This document shows positions 43,495-52,781 of a DNA stretch of 64,000 nt, piece after piece (the stretch's first letter is position 1; each line of letters opens with the position of its first letter). The position numbers and the translations under genes were made by a program. Source of the DNA: Deminuibacter sp966424055. Lineage in GTDB: Bacteria; Bacteroidota; Bacteroidia; Chitinophagales; Chitinophagaceae. The DNA lies in NCBI GenBank assembly GCA_966424055.1, contig CBJLMB010000009.1, positions 111,282 through 175,281 on the forward strand. Reading direction: 5' to 3'. The notes under the pieces are model-generated. The model saw nothing but the letters and a program-made list of their open reading frames with translations, made no database searches and was not told the origin of the DNA.

Positions 43495-45725
43495 AATTTC
43501 CTTTTTATAAACAGCTGGATACAATGGATTGCGGGCCTACCTGTTTACGCATGATCGCCCGGTTCTATGGTAAAAATTATTCACTCGAATATTTGCGTAA
43601 CCTGTCGTTCATCACCAGGGATGGCGTAAGCATACTGGGTATAAGCGAAGCGGCAGAACGCATCGGGTTCAGAACGCTGAGCACTAAACTGAGTTTTGAA
43701 CAACTGGATGAAGAAGCACCGCTGCCCTGTATACTGCATTGGACACAGAACCATTTTGTAGTATTGCCACCGCAGAATTATAACCGGCATAATAAAAAAG
43801 CAAAACTATGGGTGGTAGATCCCGGCCACGGAGCCATAAAGGTTGACAGGGATACTTTTTTGCAATGCTGGCTTTCGGGTAACAGGCAGGGTGTGGCATT
43901 GCTGCTGGAACCAACAGATGCTTTTTACCAGCAGGCAGGTGAGGCAAAAACAAAGTCAGGCTTCCGTTTTCTGCTCCGTTACCTGAAGCCTTATAAGCGT
44001 TACCTGGTGCAACTGGTGATCAGTATGATCGTGGCCAGCCTGCTTTCACTGGTGTTCCCTTTTTTAACCCAAAGCCTGGTAGATTTTGGCATTAACCGGC
44101 ACAGTCTGGGTTTTATATACCTGGTGCTGGTTTCGCAACTGCTTTTGTTTGCCGGCAGTACTGCTATAGAGATGATCAGGAGCTGGCTATTGCTGCACAT
44201 GAACAGCCGCATCAATATCAGTATCTTGTCAGATTTCCTGATCAAGCTGATGAAGCTGCCTATCCGTTTTTTTGATACCAAGCTGATCGGCGATATACAG
44301 CAGCGTATCAGCGATCATGCACGTATTCAGAACTTTCTTACGGGCACTACTTTGTCAACACTGTTCTCATTGCTCAACCTGGTCGTGTTCACCGTAGTGC
44401 TGGCCATATACAGCTGGTATATACTGGCGATATTCCTGGTGTTCAGCGTGCTTTCGGTGGCCTGGATCTTTTTTTTCCTGAAACGGAGAAAAGAACTGGA
44501 TTATAAACGTTTCCAGGGCATGAGCGATAACCAGAACAATATTTATGAACTGATCACTGGCATGCAGGAAATAAAACTGAACAACTGCGAAACCCTAAAG
44601 CGATGGGAGTGGGAAAGGGTACAGGCCAAATTGTACAAGATCAGTGTTAAAGGGCTGGCCCTTGGCCAATACCAACAGGTGGGCACTGTTTTTTTTAACC
44701 AGCTGAAGAACATCCTCATTTCTTATATCTCCGCCAAAGAGGTTATGTATGGGCATATGACATTGGGGATGATGCTGAGCGTAAGCTATATTATCGGGCA
44801 GATGAACGGTCCTATTGAACAACTGCTGGGGTTTGTACAGGGGGCTCAGGATGCCCGCATCAGTCTTGACCGCCTGGGTGAAATACACAACCGCGAAGAT
44901 GAGGAAGCTGCCGTTAATAAAAATCTTGCGCAGGGCACCAATGGCCATGCACCGGATCTGCAACCTGTATTGCCTTTGCAACCGGTACACGATATTGTGC
45001 TGAGGAATGTCTCATTCCAGTATGAAGGCCCGCAGTCTGTGTATGTGCTGAAAAATGTAAATATCACTATCCCCGAAGGAAAGGTGACCGCCATTGTAGG
45101 AACCAGTGGCAGCGGCAAAACAACATTACTGAAACTGCTGCTACGTTTTTATGACCCGACAGAAGGGAAGATAACGATAGGCAGAAAACCACTTGCTGAA
45201 ATATCACCGGGTTGGTGGCGCAGCCAGTGCGGAACGGTTATGCAGGATGGATTTATTTTTTCAGATACCATAGCGCGTAATATTTCCGTGAGTGATGAAC
45301 AAACCGATGATGCACAACTGGAACATGCAGTTAATGTGGCCAATATCCGCGATTTTATTGATGAACTGCCTATGGGGCATCATACAAAAATCGGTAATAC
45401 AGGCAACGGTATCAGTGCGGGTCAAAAGCAGCGGATACTGATTGCCCGCGCAGTATACAAAGATCCGCATTATCTTTTTTTTGATGAAGCTACCAGTGCG
45501 CTGGATGCGAATAATGAGCGGGTGATCATGGAGAATATGGAACAATTTTTTAAAGGAAAAACTGTGGTCGTTATCGCACACCGGCTAAGTACTGTGCGGC
45601 AGGCTGATCAGATCATTGTGCTGGAGAATGGTGTTGTGGCAGAAACCGGCACACATGAATCATTGACCGCACGCAGGAGCAACTATTACAAATTGGTAAA
45701 AAACCAGCTGGAGCTGGGCAATTAA
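43491..45725 (+). CDS. lanT: Peptidase-containing ABC exporter (C39 domain) for the lanthipeptides
   Basis: 744 residues. The N-terminal C39 cysteine protease has the catalytic Cys in QLDTMDCGPTCLRMIARFYG, the His in LHWTQNHFVVL and the Asp in WVVDPGHG; it cuts leaders after double glycine. Six membrane helices follow (about 165-445). The nucleotide-binding domain has Walker A VGTSGSGKTTLLKLL, signature-like NGISAGQKQRILIARAV, Walker B YLFFDEATSALD and the switch His (VVIAHRLST). This matches the GG or AG end of all seven precursor leaders. The ATG overlaps the lanB stop; the HlyD-like partner starts 7 bases after its stop. Confidence 0.95.
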   Translation: MKFPFYKQLDTMDCGPTCLRMIARFYGKNYSLEYLRNLSFITRDGVSILGISEAAERIGFRTLSTKLSFEQLDEEAPLPCILHWTQNHFVVLPPQNYNRHNKKAKLWVVDPGHGAIKVDRDTFLQCWLSGNRQGVALLLEPTDAFYQQAGEAKTKSGFRFLLRYLKPYKRYLVQLVISMIVASLLSLVFPFLTQSLVDFGINRHSLGFIYLVLVSQLLLFAGSTAIEMIRSWLLLHMNSRINISILSDFLIKLMKLPIRFFDTKLIGDIQQRISDHARIQNFLTGTTLSTLFSLLNLVVFTVVLAIYSWYILAIFLVFSVLSVAWIFFFLKRRKELDYKRFQGMSDNQNNIYELITGMQEIKLNNCETLKRWEWERVQAKLYKISVKGLALGQYQQVGTVFFNQLKNILISYISAKEVMYGHMTLGMMLSVSYIIGQMNGPIEQLLGFVQGAQDARISLDRLGEIHNREDEEAAVNKNLAQGTNGHAPDLQPVLPLQPVHDIVLRNVSFQYEGPQSVYVLKNVNITIPEGKVTAIVGTSGSGKTTLLKLLLRFYDPTEGKITIGRKPLAEISPGWWRSQCGTVMQDGFIFSDTIARNISVSDEQTDDAQLEHAVNVANIRDFIDELPMGHHTKIGNTGNGISAGQKQRILIARAVYKDPHYLFFDEATSALDANNERVIMENMEQFFKGKTVVVIAHRLSTVRQADQIIVLENGVVAETGTHESLTARRSNYYKLVKNQLELGN

Positions 45726-45732
45726 TTCAATT

Positions 45733-46719
45733 ATGCCAATCAACGGGAACAATCATACCATCAAGCAGGCAGCTGTTGCCAGAACAGCACGGAATGGCGC
45801 TGTATCAGATGCGCGTGTAGAAGAAGTACAGGTGATCATTGGCCGTATGCCGCATTGGGTCATCCGATGGGGTATTACCATTATTGGGCTGCTGGTACTA
45901 TTGTTGTTCATTATCGCCTATTTTTTTAAATACCCTGATACGGTGCAGGGCCGCCTGAGCATTCAGGCCCTGCAGCAGCCTGTACCGCTTTATGCACCGG
46001 ATAAGGCAATGGTTGCTGCCTGGCTTGTCGCCAATCACACAGAGGTAAAAGAAGGCCAGGCTATTTGTATGCTGTCAAACACCGCTGAGTACAGCGATAT
46101 ACAATTGCTGATGCAGATAGTGAATAAGTACAATAATAACAACCCGGCTGTTTTCTCTTTGCCGGCCGGTCTAAAAGTGGGCAGCCTGCAAACAGCTTAC
46201 ACGAATTTGTATACCGCTTTACAACAGGCCACAGCTAACAAACAGCCGGGAATGCTGAAGCGTTATGTCGACGACCTGCAAACAGCCTATGCCGCCTGGC
46301 AACAGCAATACCTGGTTAAAGCACCTGTAAGCGGGGTATTGTACAGGCGTGGTGTATTGAACAATTATTCCGGGGTGCAGAAAAATGATACACTGGCAAC
46401 AATTCTGCCCCCGATCAGGGAAATGCATGCGGTGGTGCATGTACCTGTAAATGGTTCGGGCAATATCAGGGAAGGGCAGAAGGTATTATTGCGGCTTAGT
46501 AGCTATCCCGATAAAGAGTATGGGATGCTCGAGGCCAGTGTAGCTGATATCGCTCCTTTTAATACAGGTGATACCAGGGAAGTTAACTTGTCCCTGCAGC
46601 ATGGATTGCAAACAACTGCAGGTAAAACGATCCTGATGCAGCCACAGCTCGATGGAACAGCCGAGATACTGACAGATGACAGAAGCATCCTGGCGCGACT
46701 GCTGAACAGGCTTTGGTAA
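45733..46719 (+). CDS. HlyD-family periplasmic adaptor of the exporter
   Basis: 328 residues. One membrane helix (about 37-61, WGITIIGLLVLLLFIIAYFF) is followed by a periplasmic part with a beta-barrel start (VQGRLSIQALQQPVPLYAP), a helical hairpin (about 115-190) and the lipoyl-like region VKAPVSGVLYRRGVLNNYSG. Such adaptors connect the C39 exporter to an outer-membrane channel, which a Gram-negative host needs for secretion. No TolC-like gene is in the window, so a channel from elsewhere in the genome is presumably used. It is the last gene of the lanthipeptide operon. Confidence 0.88.
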   Translation: MPINGNNHTIKQAAVARTARNGAVSDARVEEVQVIIGRMPHWVIRWGITIIGLLVLLLFIIAYFFKYPDTVQGRLSIQALQQPVPLYAPDKAMVAAWLVANHTEVKEGQAICMLSNTAEYSDIQLLMQIVNKYNNNNPAVFSLPAGLKVGSLQTAYTNLYTALQQATANKQPGMLKRYVDDLQTAYAAWQQQYLVKAPVSGVLYRRGVLNNYSGVQKNDTLATILPPIREMHAVVHVPVNGSGNIREGQKVLLRLSSYPDKEYGMLEASVADIAPFNTGDTREVNLSLQHGLQTTAGKTILMQPQLDGTAEILTDDRSILARLLNRLW

Positions 46720-46773
46720 AATTGAAGATAAAAGAGCTAGCCGGTTTCTTTTCCGGAAAATAACAGGACCGCT

Positions 46774-46804
46774 GTTCCTGTCCGGTGGCTGTTTTGTATA
46801 TTTG
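46774..46804 (+). promoter_or_regulatory. Candidate promoter of the YcxB-like gene
   Basis: TATATTTG at 46797-46804 is a perfect TAnnTTTG -7 box, 28 bases before the ATG at 46833. A good -33 TTTG is not visible (only GTTCC near 46774). Confidence 0.4.
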
Positions 46805-46832
46805 AAAATACAGAATAGCTAACCGAAACCTC

Positions 46833-47303
46833 ATGACAGTTACAAAGCATATACAAACAAGCTATAAAAGCATGCTCCGGGCCAAGTTATATTTCTTTTT
46901 CAAGAAGAGCGTATGGATGTATTTACTGGGTATGCTGCTGCTGGGCTATGCGCTGCCTTTTGATACATTTGGGGTCATTCCATCCACGCTTATTTACTTT
47001 CTTCTTTTTACCATTATTATCCTGGTGCCGGTATATCACTTCAGTGCGAAGGCCCTGGCCAACAGCAATGCAATGGATGCCGATGTAGAGTTTAGTGATC
47101 AATCTATCGTTATCCGCCACCGGAATAAAGACCTGGTGGAAACAAAAGACTGGAGCTGGATAAAACAAATTGATCTTACCGGCAAAGCTGTTCTGCTGGT
47201 GGTCAACCAGTCCCGCCGTTTTTTAATCACCATCGACCGGGGTAGCCTCACGGATAGTGAGTGGCAGTTCTTCAATAAAATCAAAGCTGAAAAATTCCGG
47301 TAA
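46833..47303 (+). CDS. YcxB-like membrane protein
   Basis: 156 residues. Two membrane helices (about 30-48 and 52-72) are followed by a C-terminal soluble domain typical of YcxB-like proteins: EFSDQSIVIRHRNKDLVETK...WSWIKQIDLTG...LLVVNQSRRFLITIDRGSL. The role of this family is unknown. It starts 113 bases after the lanthipeptide operon and has its own likely promoter; a link to immunity is possible but only inferred from position. Confidence 0.75.
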   Translation: MTVTKHIQTSYKSMLRAKLYFFFKKSVWMYLLGMLLLGYALPFDTFGVIPSTLIYFLLFTIIILVPVYHFSAKALANSNAMDADVEFSDQSIVIRHRNKDLVETKDWSWIKQIDLTGKAVLLVVNQSRRFLITIDRGSLTDSEWQFFNKIKAEKFR

Positions 47304-47328
47304 TACAGCAAATTCGTTGGCGGCTGTA

Positions 47329-48954
47329 TCATTGTTTTGTTGTCCATGCTTCATAGGCCTTGCAGTAATTGCTGTTCCATAAAGCATAGCGGGGGATGAT
47401 GGTTGTTTTTAATCTTCTTTTAAAATCGTCAAAATCTTTTGGCGCACTGCTCCATAGCACTTCGCTCAGTGCTGTCATCCTGGGAAACAGCATGTATTCC
47501 AGTTGCTGTGTATCGGGGATATATTCTGTCCATACATTGGCCTGTGCACCCAATACATAGCGGGAAAGCCGGGCATCGCTCAGCTCTCGGGGTATGGGAT
47601 TGTAATTGTATACAAGATCGAGGGGGATATAACCCGGTATATTCAGTTTGTCAACCGTTTTGTCTTTTGTCTGGTATTTGTTGAAATAGCAAACATTATC
47701 CTGTGTCATCACCACATAATGCTGCTGACCTGCCGCCTTGATACCGCCTTTTTCCCCGCGCCAGCTCATAATAATGGCTGAAGAATCCAGTGCGCTTTCG
47801 AGTATCTCATCCCAGCCGATGACAGATTTTCCTTTTGCACGGAGATAGCCGGTTACCTCATTGATAAAATAGGTTTGCAGTGCTGTTTCATCCTTCAGCT
47901 GGTGCTGCCGGATAAAATCCTGCGTAGTGGCACTGCGCTTCCACCATATTTTACTGCATTCATCACCACCCAGGTGAATATACTTATAGGGAAACAGGTC
48001 AGCCACTTCATCGAATACAGTTTTTAAAAAGGCAAAAGTTTGCGGGTTGGGCGCCAGTACATTGTTCTGCCTGTTGAACATGCCCCAGGTGGTAGCCACT
48101 TCGCGGGTGGTGTCGGGTGTGGTGCTTAGTTCGGGATAAGCGGCAATAACAGCACGGCAATGCCCGGGGATATCTATTTCCGGCACAATATGAATGCCCC
48201 GTACAGCGGCATAAGCAATCACCTCTTTTACTTCGTTTTGCGTATAAAAACCACCATAGCGGGTAGAATCATAACGAACGGGCATATCAAAAAAATAGCC
48301 GATAAGGGTGGCATTGCGCCAGGCGCCTACAGAAGTGAGTTTGGGATAGCTTTTTATCTCGATACGCCAGCCCTGGTCATCGGTCAGGTGCCAGTGAAAG
48401 GTATTGAATTTATGAAAAGCCAGGTAATTGATGTATTTTTTTATATAGCTCACCGGGAACAGGTGACGGCTTACATCCAGGTGCATACCCCTGTATGCGA
48501 ATTTTGGATAATCGGTGATGCTTACTGCATCCAGTACAGGTGCTTTGCCTATGGGAAATAACTGTAACAGCGATTGTATGCCATGAACAATACCAGGTAT
48601 ATCTTTCCCGGTTATATAAATATTGGTTTTCCGGGTATATAGCTGGTACATTTCAGCATGTGTCATGCTGCTGTCGAGTGACAGGATAATAGCGGAGGAT
48701 AAACTGTTTTTATTTTCCCCGGTACTAACATGCAAAAATGTGCCACACTGTTGTTGTATCTGCTCCTGCAGATAAGTGGCCTGTTGCGAAAGGGCAGGCT
48801 CCGCAACGATCTGGCTGTTCTTATGCAGGCTGAAACTGCCTGAAGGATGCGCGTTTACCATAACCGGTTTCGGAACAATATTATCTGCTGGTTGTTGTGC
48901 GCCTGCGACGGCAGTGAATAGAACCAGGAAAACCAGTTGGAGTAGTTTAGTCAT
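47329..48954 (-). CDS. Beta-N-acetylhexosaminidase, glycoside hydrolase family 20
   Basis: 541 residues from the ATG at 48954 (MTKLLQLVFLVLFTAVAGAQ, a signal peptide); an upstream ATG at 48999 would add 15 unlikely residues. The N-terminal GH20b domain leads into the TIM barrel: YRGMHLDVSRHLFPVSYIKK, FHWHLTDDQGWRIEIKSYPK, and the catalytic Asp-Glu pair in YIHLGGDECSKIWW. It removes terminal N-acetylglucosamine or N-acetylgalactosamine in the periplasm or outside, for chitin or glycan use. The gene is convergent with the YcxB-like gene, with 25 bases between the stops. Confidence 0.95.
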   Translation of the reverse strand: MTKLLQLVFLVLFTAVAGAQQPADNIVPKPVMVNAHPSGSFSLHKNSQIVAEPALSQQATYLQEQIQQQCGTFLHVSTGENKNSLSSAIILSLDSSMTHAEMYQLYTRKTNIYITGKDIPGIVHGIQSLLQLFPIGKAPVLDAVSITDYPKFAYRGMHLDVSRHLFPVSYIKKYINYLAFHKFNTFHWHLTDDQGWRIEIKSYPKLTSVGAWRNATLIGYFFDMPVRYDSTRYGGFYTQNEVKEVIAYAAVRGIHIVPEIDIPGHCRAVIAAYPELSTTPDTTREVATTWGMFNRQNNVLAPNPQTFAFLKTVFDEVADLFPYKYIHLGGDECSKIWWKRSATTQDFIRQHQLKDETALQTYFINEVTGYLRAKGKSVIGWDEILESALDSSAIIMSWRGEKGGIKAAGQQHYVVMTQDNVCYFNKYQTKDKTVDKLNIPGYIPLDLVYNYNPIPRELSDARLSRYVLGAQANVWTEYIPDTQQLEYMLFPRMTALSEVLWSSAPKDFDDFKRRLKTTIIPRYALWNSNYCKAYEAWTTKQ

Positions 48955-49402
48955 GTAAAGCAGTTTGAGCAGGCAAGGTAATATATTATGAATGATCATT
49001 GTACCATTATACCATTATACATTGTCTTTCATCGGTCAGGGTAATGAACAGCGGCAATGCCGGTTATGATTTTATGCCGGTTAGCTGGATGCCGGGTCTG
49101 AACCGGGGAACCAATTGGGCAGCAATGTAAGTACATAGCTGATGCAGTAAAATAATGTATCAGCTGAAATAAGGGTTCTTTAATTATAGGAATAATGTTA
49201 AAAAAAATGGTCACGGGTAGGGGGAAAGCATGGGTAAGTTGTCATTAGCCTAAACGGCTTCTTCACTGAGGCCGGTACCGGTAAAGTCTTTTGGTATTGC
49301 ACCTGCTGCTATTCTGGTAACATCTTCGTATACCTGCTGCTGTTGGGTGAAATATGCCCGGGGATAAACCCGTTATTATTTTTTACCAGTGATCTTATTT
49401 TC
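48955..49402. other. Non-coding region between divergent hexosaminidase and PI-PLC genes
   Basis: About 450 bases. A short tandem TACCATTA-type repeat lies at about 49000-49021. No gene or clear promoter was recognised; both neighbouring genes must start from here. Confidence 0.4.
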
Positions 49403-50461
49403 ATGAAGAAGAAAAAACTGCGCGCTTTTACTTCGCTGAGCCTGCTTATTCCTTTTTTCTATTTTCCTGCCGGTGACCTGCAGCCTGGTGCTGAATTGTT
49501 TTTGAAAGAAACGATGGCTGCTGCATCTGACAGTGTATCACTGTCAACACCGGTGCCTGCTGCCACAGCAACAGCTTCCAGCTGGATGTCTGTGCTGGAT
49601 AATGAGATTAACCTGGCACAATTATCTATACCCGGTACACATGAATCTGCGGCCCGCTATGAACCTTTTGAAGGTGTTGCGAAATGCCAGGATCTCTCTA
49701 TTGGTGAACAGTTGAATGCCGGTATCCGTTTCCTGGATATCCGCTGCCGTAATGTAAAAGATTCTTTTGCTATTTACCATGGCCCGTTTTACCAGCGCTT
49801 GGGGTTCAGGGAAGTACTGGATGTTTGCAGGAATTTTTTATCTGCCCATCCCGGTGAAGTGATCGTTATGAGCATCAAAGAAGAGTTTGTAGCGGCCGGC
49901 AACACGATGAGCTTTGAACAGGTTTTTCTGAAAAATTATGTACTGCCGAATGGCAATCTTTTTTATATGGGAACAGATGTGCCTGAACTGGGAAAGATAA
50001 GAGGCCGTATTGTATTGCTGCGGCGTTTTAATGCATTTGACAGTTATACCGGCGCTGCCAATGGTAATATGTACGGGATAGATGCAACCAACTGGGCAAA
50101 CAACACTACGTTTACTATTCATACCGGAACTGCCATGCTGAGTGTGCAGGACAATTATAAAATAGGAAAAAAACGCAGCAAATGGGATGTGATCAATGCG
50201 CATTTAAAAGCGGCTGCAAGCGGGAATGGTGAAACATTGTTCATCAATTTTGCCAGTGGTTACCGGCCTACGCTCTGGATACCGGATATCCTTGCTGTAT
50301 CCAATGCTGTTAACCCGCACTTGAACGAATACTTCTATAATGCACCGGCCAGCAGGTATGGTATTGTTCCAATGGATTTTGTTGATCATGCCACGCCCAA
50401 AGAAATTTTTAAAAAGAATAGAGGTATCGTTCCGGTAGATAAGCGGAATGCGAGCAGGTGA
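49403..50461 (+). CDS. Secreted PI-PLC X-domain protein (phosphatidylinositol-specific phospholipase C)
   Basis: 352 residues from the ATG at 49403 (MKKKKLRAFTSLSLLIPFFY, a signal sequence); an in-frame ATG at 49343 lacks a signal. The PI-PLC X domain is clear: LAQLSIPGTHESAARY with the first catalytic His, AGIRFLDIRCR, IYHGPFYQRLGF with the second His, HPGEVIVMSIKEEF, and WDVINAHLKAA later. These enzymes cleave the head group of phosphatidylinositol or GPI-type lipids. The catalytic residues look complete. The target in the environment is unknown. Confidence 0.93.
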   Translation: MKKKKLRAFTSLSLLIPFFYFPAGDLQPGAELFLKETMAAASDSVSLSTPVPAATATASSWMSVLDNEINLAQLSIPGTHESAARYEPFEGVAKCQDLSIGEQLNAGIRFLDIRCRNVKDSFAIYHGPFYQRLGFREVLDVCRNFLSAHPGEVIVMSIKEEFVAAGNTMSFEQVFLKNYVLPNGNLFYMGTDVPELGKIRGRIVLLRRFNAFDSYTGAANGNMYGIDATNWANNTTFTIHTGTAMLSVQDNYKIGKKRSKWDVINAHLKAAASGNGETLFINFASGYRPTLWIPDILAVSNAVNPHLNEYFYNAPASRYGIVPMDFVDHATPKEIFKKNRGIVPVDKRNASR

Positions 50462-50490
50462 TCCTTCATACACAGACCTGACCACCGGAA

Positions 50491-50523
50491 AAGCAGCGTG
50501 TTATCAGGCATAACACGCTGCTT
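50491..50523. terminator. Bidirectional terminator between PI-PLC and OYE genes
   Basis: A perfect 13-bp stem (AAGCAGCGTGTTA at 50491-50503 with TAACACGCTGCTT at 50511-50523) and 7-nt loop, between convergent genes. The arms carry AA/TT ends rather than a long T-run. Confidence 0.8.
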
Positions 50524-50527
50524 ACTA

Positions 50528-51643
50528 TTACAGGGAAGCACAGGGTGCCGCCGCTGCAGTATACATAGCGGGATAATCAATGTAACCCTTGTCGCCACCC
50601 TGGTAATAGGTGGCTTCATTGGCGGCAGCTAAAGGCGCATGATGCCTGAACCGTTCTACCAGGTCGGGATTGGCGATAAATGGCCTGCCAAAGGCGATAA
50701 GATCGGCTAGCCCGGCCTGTAAAGCGGCTTCTGCCGAAGTCTGCGTATATCCCCCGGCCAGTATCAGAAAATTAGAAAAGCGCTTACGTATATCCCGGAT
50801 ATACGCTGTTGGAATGGAAGGCCGGCCGTTGGAAGGCTGGTCGGAGAGATGGATATACAATATACCCAGCTGCTGCAATGCATCGGTAAGGTATTGGTGA
50901 GTGGCTGTTTCTTCAGCATAGGCTGGCAGATCGTTGAGGGTGGCAAAGGGAGAGAGCCGCACACCTGTATGCTCTTTACCGATGGCTGCTGATACACCTT
51001 CCATGATCTCCAGTAGAAAACGGCTGCGGCCGGCAATACTGCCACCATAATGATCTGTCCGGTGATTGGTATGGGGATGCAAAAACTGTTCGGGTAAAAA
51101 GCCATGTGCCCCATGTATTTCCACGCCATCAAAACCCAGTTCCATTGCAGTGATGGCTGCCTGTATATGGGCTTCTACCAGTGCACGGGCACCTGCAGTG
51201 CTCAGCTCCTCCGGCAGGGGCATAGGCAGGTGTTGCCCGCCCGGTGTAAGGATAGTGCCTGCTGCTTTCACCGGCGAAGGCGCTACCAGCGCTGCACTTT
51301 CTTCATGATTCAGCGGATGACCGATACGGCCGGTATGTACCAGCTGGATAAAGATCCTGCCATCCCTGTCGTGGACTTCATCCACTACTTTTTTCCAGGC
51401 TGTCTGTTGTGCAGTATGGTAAATACCCGGCGCATGTAAGTAGCCTACGCCATTGGCAGCTACCGCTGTGTTTTCGGCAATAATTAATCCTGCCCCGGCA
51501 CGCTGGCCATAATAAACAGGAACTGATGAACCAGGTATACCTTTCTCTGACCGCCGCCTGCTCATTGGTGCCATTACCACCCGGTTGCGAAGCGTAAAAG
51601 CCGGTGTATTAAGCGGTGATAGTAATTGCGCTTTCAGATTCAT
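50528..51643 (-). CDS. Old yellow enzyme family ene-reductase (NADH:flavin oxidoreductase)
   Basis: 371 residues from the ATG at 51643 (MNLKAQLLSPLNTPAFTLRN); longer openings upstream run into the divergent AraC gene. FMN-dependent motifs are RNRVVMAPMSRRRS, IFIQLVHTGRIGHP, GFDGVEIHGAHGFLPEQFL and TDHYGGSIAGRSRFLLE, then GVRLSPFA and LAGGYTQ...LIAFGRPFIANPDL. It reduces activated C=C bonds of unsaturated aldehydes, ketones or nitro compounds with NAD(P)H. It is divergent from an AraC regulator, its likely controller. Confidence 0.95.
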   Translation of the reverse strand: MNLKAQLLSPLNTPAFTLRNRVVMAPMSRRRSEKGIPGSSVPVYYGQRAGAGLIIAENTAVAANGVGYLHAPGIYHTAQQTAWKKVVDEVHDRDGRIFIQLVHTGRIGHPLNHEESAALVAPSPVKAAGTILTPGGQHLPMPLPEELSTAGARALVEAHIQAAITAMELGFDGVEIHGAHGFLPEQFLHPHTNHRTDHYGGSIAGRSRFLLEIMEGVSAAIGKEHTGVRLSPFATLNDLPAYAEETATHQYLTDALQQLGILYIHLSDQPSNGRPSIPTAYIRDIRKRFSNFLILAGGYTQTSAEAALQAGLADLIAFGRPFIANPDLVERFRHHAPLAAANEATYYQGGDKGYIDYPAMYTAAAAPCASL

Positions 51644-51655
51644 TTCTTTTTTATG

Positions 51656-51721
51656 ATCAAAATTACCGGCAGTGACCGCGGCAGACCAGTGACAAAGAAG
51701 GGTTTGTTTTGTAATTTTACA
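51656..51721. promoter_or_regulatory. Possible operator repeats between the OYE and AraC genes
   Basis: AAAATTAC at 51656-51663 and its inverse GTAATTTT at 51711-51718, the latter within the palindrome-like TGTAATTTTACA (51710-51721), lie between the divergent starts. A further copy, TGTAAAATTACC, occurs after the AraC gene at 52709-52720. They could be AraC-type binding sites; AT-rich chance matches are also possible. Confidence 0.25.
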
Positions 51722-51725
51722 GGTT

Positions 51726-52586
51726 ATGGAGCAGAAAGCATTACACCAGCCTTTTGAATTGTATGTTTCAGATATGGAATGCTGGAATGAACGGCCGCTC
51801 GTGTACCATTTTTTCGAGATCGTACAGATACTGGAAGGCAGCGGCACGCGCGAAGTAAACCATAATAGGCTACCCTACCAGAAAGGCTGCATATTTCTTT
51901 TTACACCATTGGATTGCCGGGGTTTTGACAGCGAAACCCCCACCCGTTTTTGTTCCATCCGTTTTTCTGAAGTATTCCTGGGGCAATACCGCAGCGCCCA
52001 GGACAGGGAACGCATTCACCAGTGGCTGAAACAACTGGAGCATATTTTCTTCCATCACAACCGTTTCCAGGAACTGCTGGTTAAACGGCCGGGAGATGCC
52101 CGCATGATCGCAACACTTATGGATAATATGGTGGAAGAATATGAGCAGAAGCAATCTTACCACGAAGAAAACCTGCAGCATTTTGTAACACTTATCCTGA
52201 ATATCCTGGCGCGCAATGTAACCGGTGATGCAGCTGCTGCAAGCGGGCCGGAACAGGAAGCCCTGATCGGCAGGATGCTGCTGCATATCCGCCAGCATAT
52301 CAACCAGCCGGATAAACTGCGGGTTGAATTTCTGGCGGCCCATTTTAACCTGTCGGCAAACTATGTGGGCGAATATTTCAGGAAGTTTACAGGCGAAAGC
52401 CTGCAGCACTATATTACGCAGTACAAAATAAAACTGGTGCAGCAACGCCTGGCCTTCAGCACGCTTACAGTTAGCCAGATCGCCGGTGAACTGGGCTTTA
52501 CCGATGAAAGCCATTTAAGCAGGCAGTTCAGAAAATACAGTGGTGTAAGCCCGCTGGAATACAGGAAAAATGCAAGGTCTGTGTAA
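51726..52586 (+). CDS. AraC family transcriptional regulator
   Basis: 286 residues. An N-terminal cupin-type effector domain (VYHFFEIVQILEGSGTREVN, YQKGCIFLFTPLDCRGF) is followed by a linker and a C-terminal double HTH: VEFLAAHFNLSANYVGEYFR, then IAGELGFTDESHLSRQFRKY and SGVSPLEYRK, the AraC signature. It is divergent from the ene-reductase with about 80 bases between starts, suggesting that it responds to a reactive compound and controls that enzyme. Confidence 0.93.
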   Translation: MEQKALHQPFELYVSDMECWNERPLVYHFFEIVQILEGSGTREVNHNRLPYQKGCIFLFTPLDCRGFDSETPTRFCSIRFSEVFLGQYRSAQDRERIHQWLKQLEHIFFHHNRFQELLVKRPGDARMIATLMDNMVEEYEQKQSYHEENLQHFVTLILNILARNVTGDAAAASGPEQEALIGRMLLHIRQHINQPDKLRVEFLAAHFNLSANYVGEYFRKFTGESLQHYITQYKIKLVQQRLAFSTLTVSQIAGELGFTDESHLSRQFRKYSGVSPLEYRKNARSV

Positions 52587-52781
52587 ACGGCTGCCATTCC
52601 GGCAAAAGCAGTAATTTTAAAAAAATGCTTTGAAATATCCCGGTACCTGCTAATTGCTGGCAATGGAACAACAAAGGATGCGGCCTGCATGAAGATCAAT
52701 TTTTCTTTGTAAAATTACCTGTAACTACAGCCACCAATATCAGCTGTTACCACGCAATGACAACAACAAAAAAACTTAACA

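Noticed and set aside
48160..48561. 133-residue plus-strand frame opposite the hexosaminidase
   Set aside because: Antisense shadow of a strongly conserved GH20 gene.
50528..51847. Longer start for the ene-reductase at 51847
   Set aside because: It would overlap the divergent AraC gene by over 100 bases and has no family similarity; the ATG at 51643 fits.
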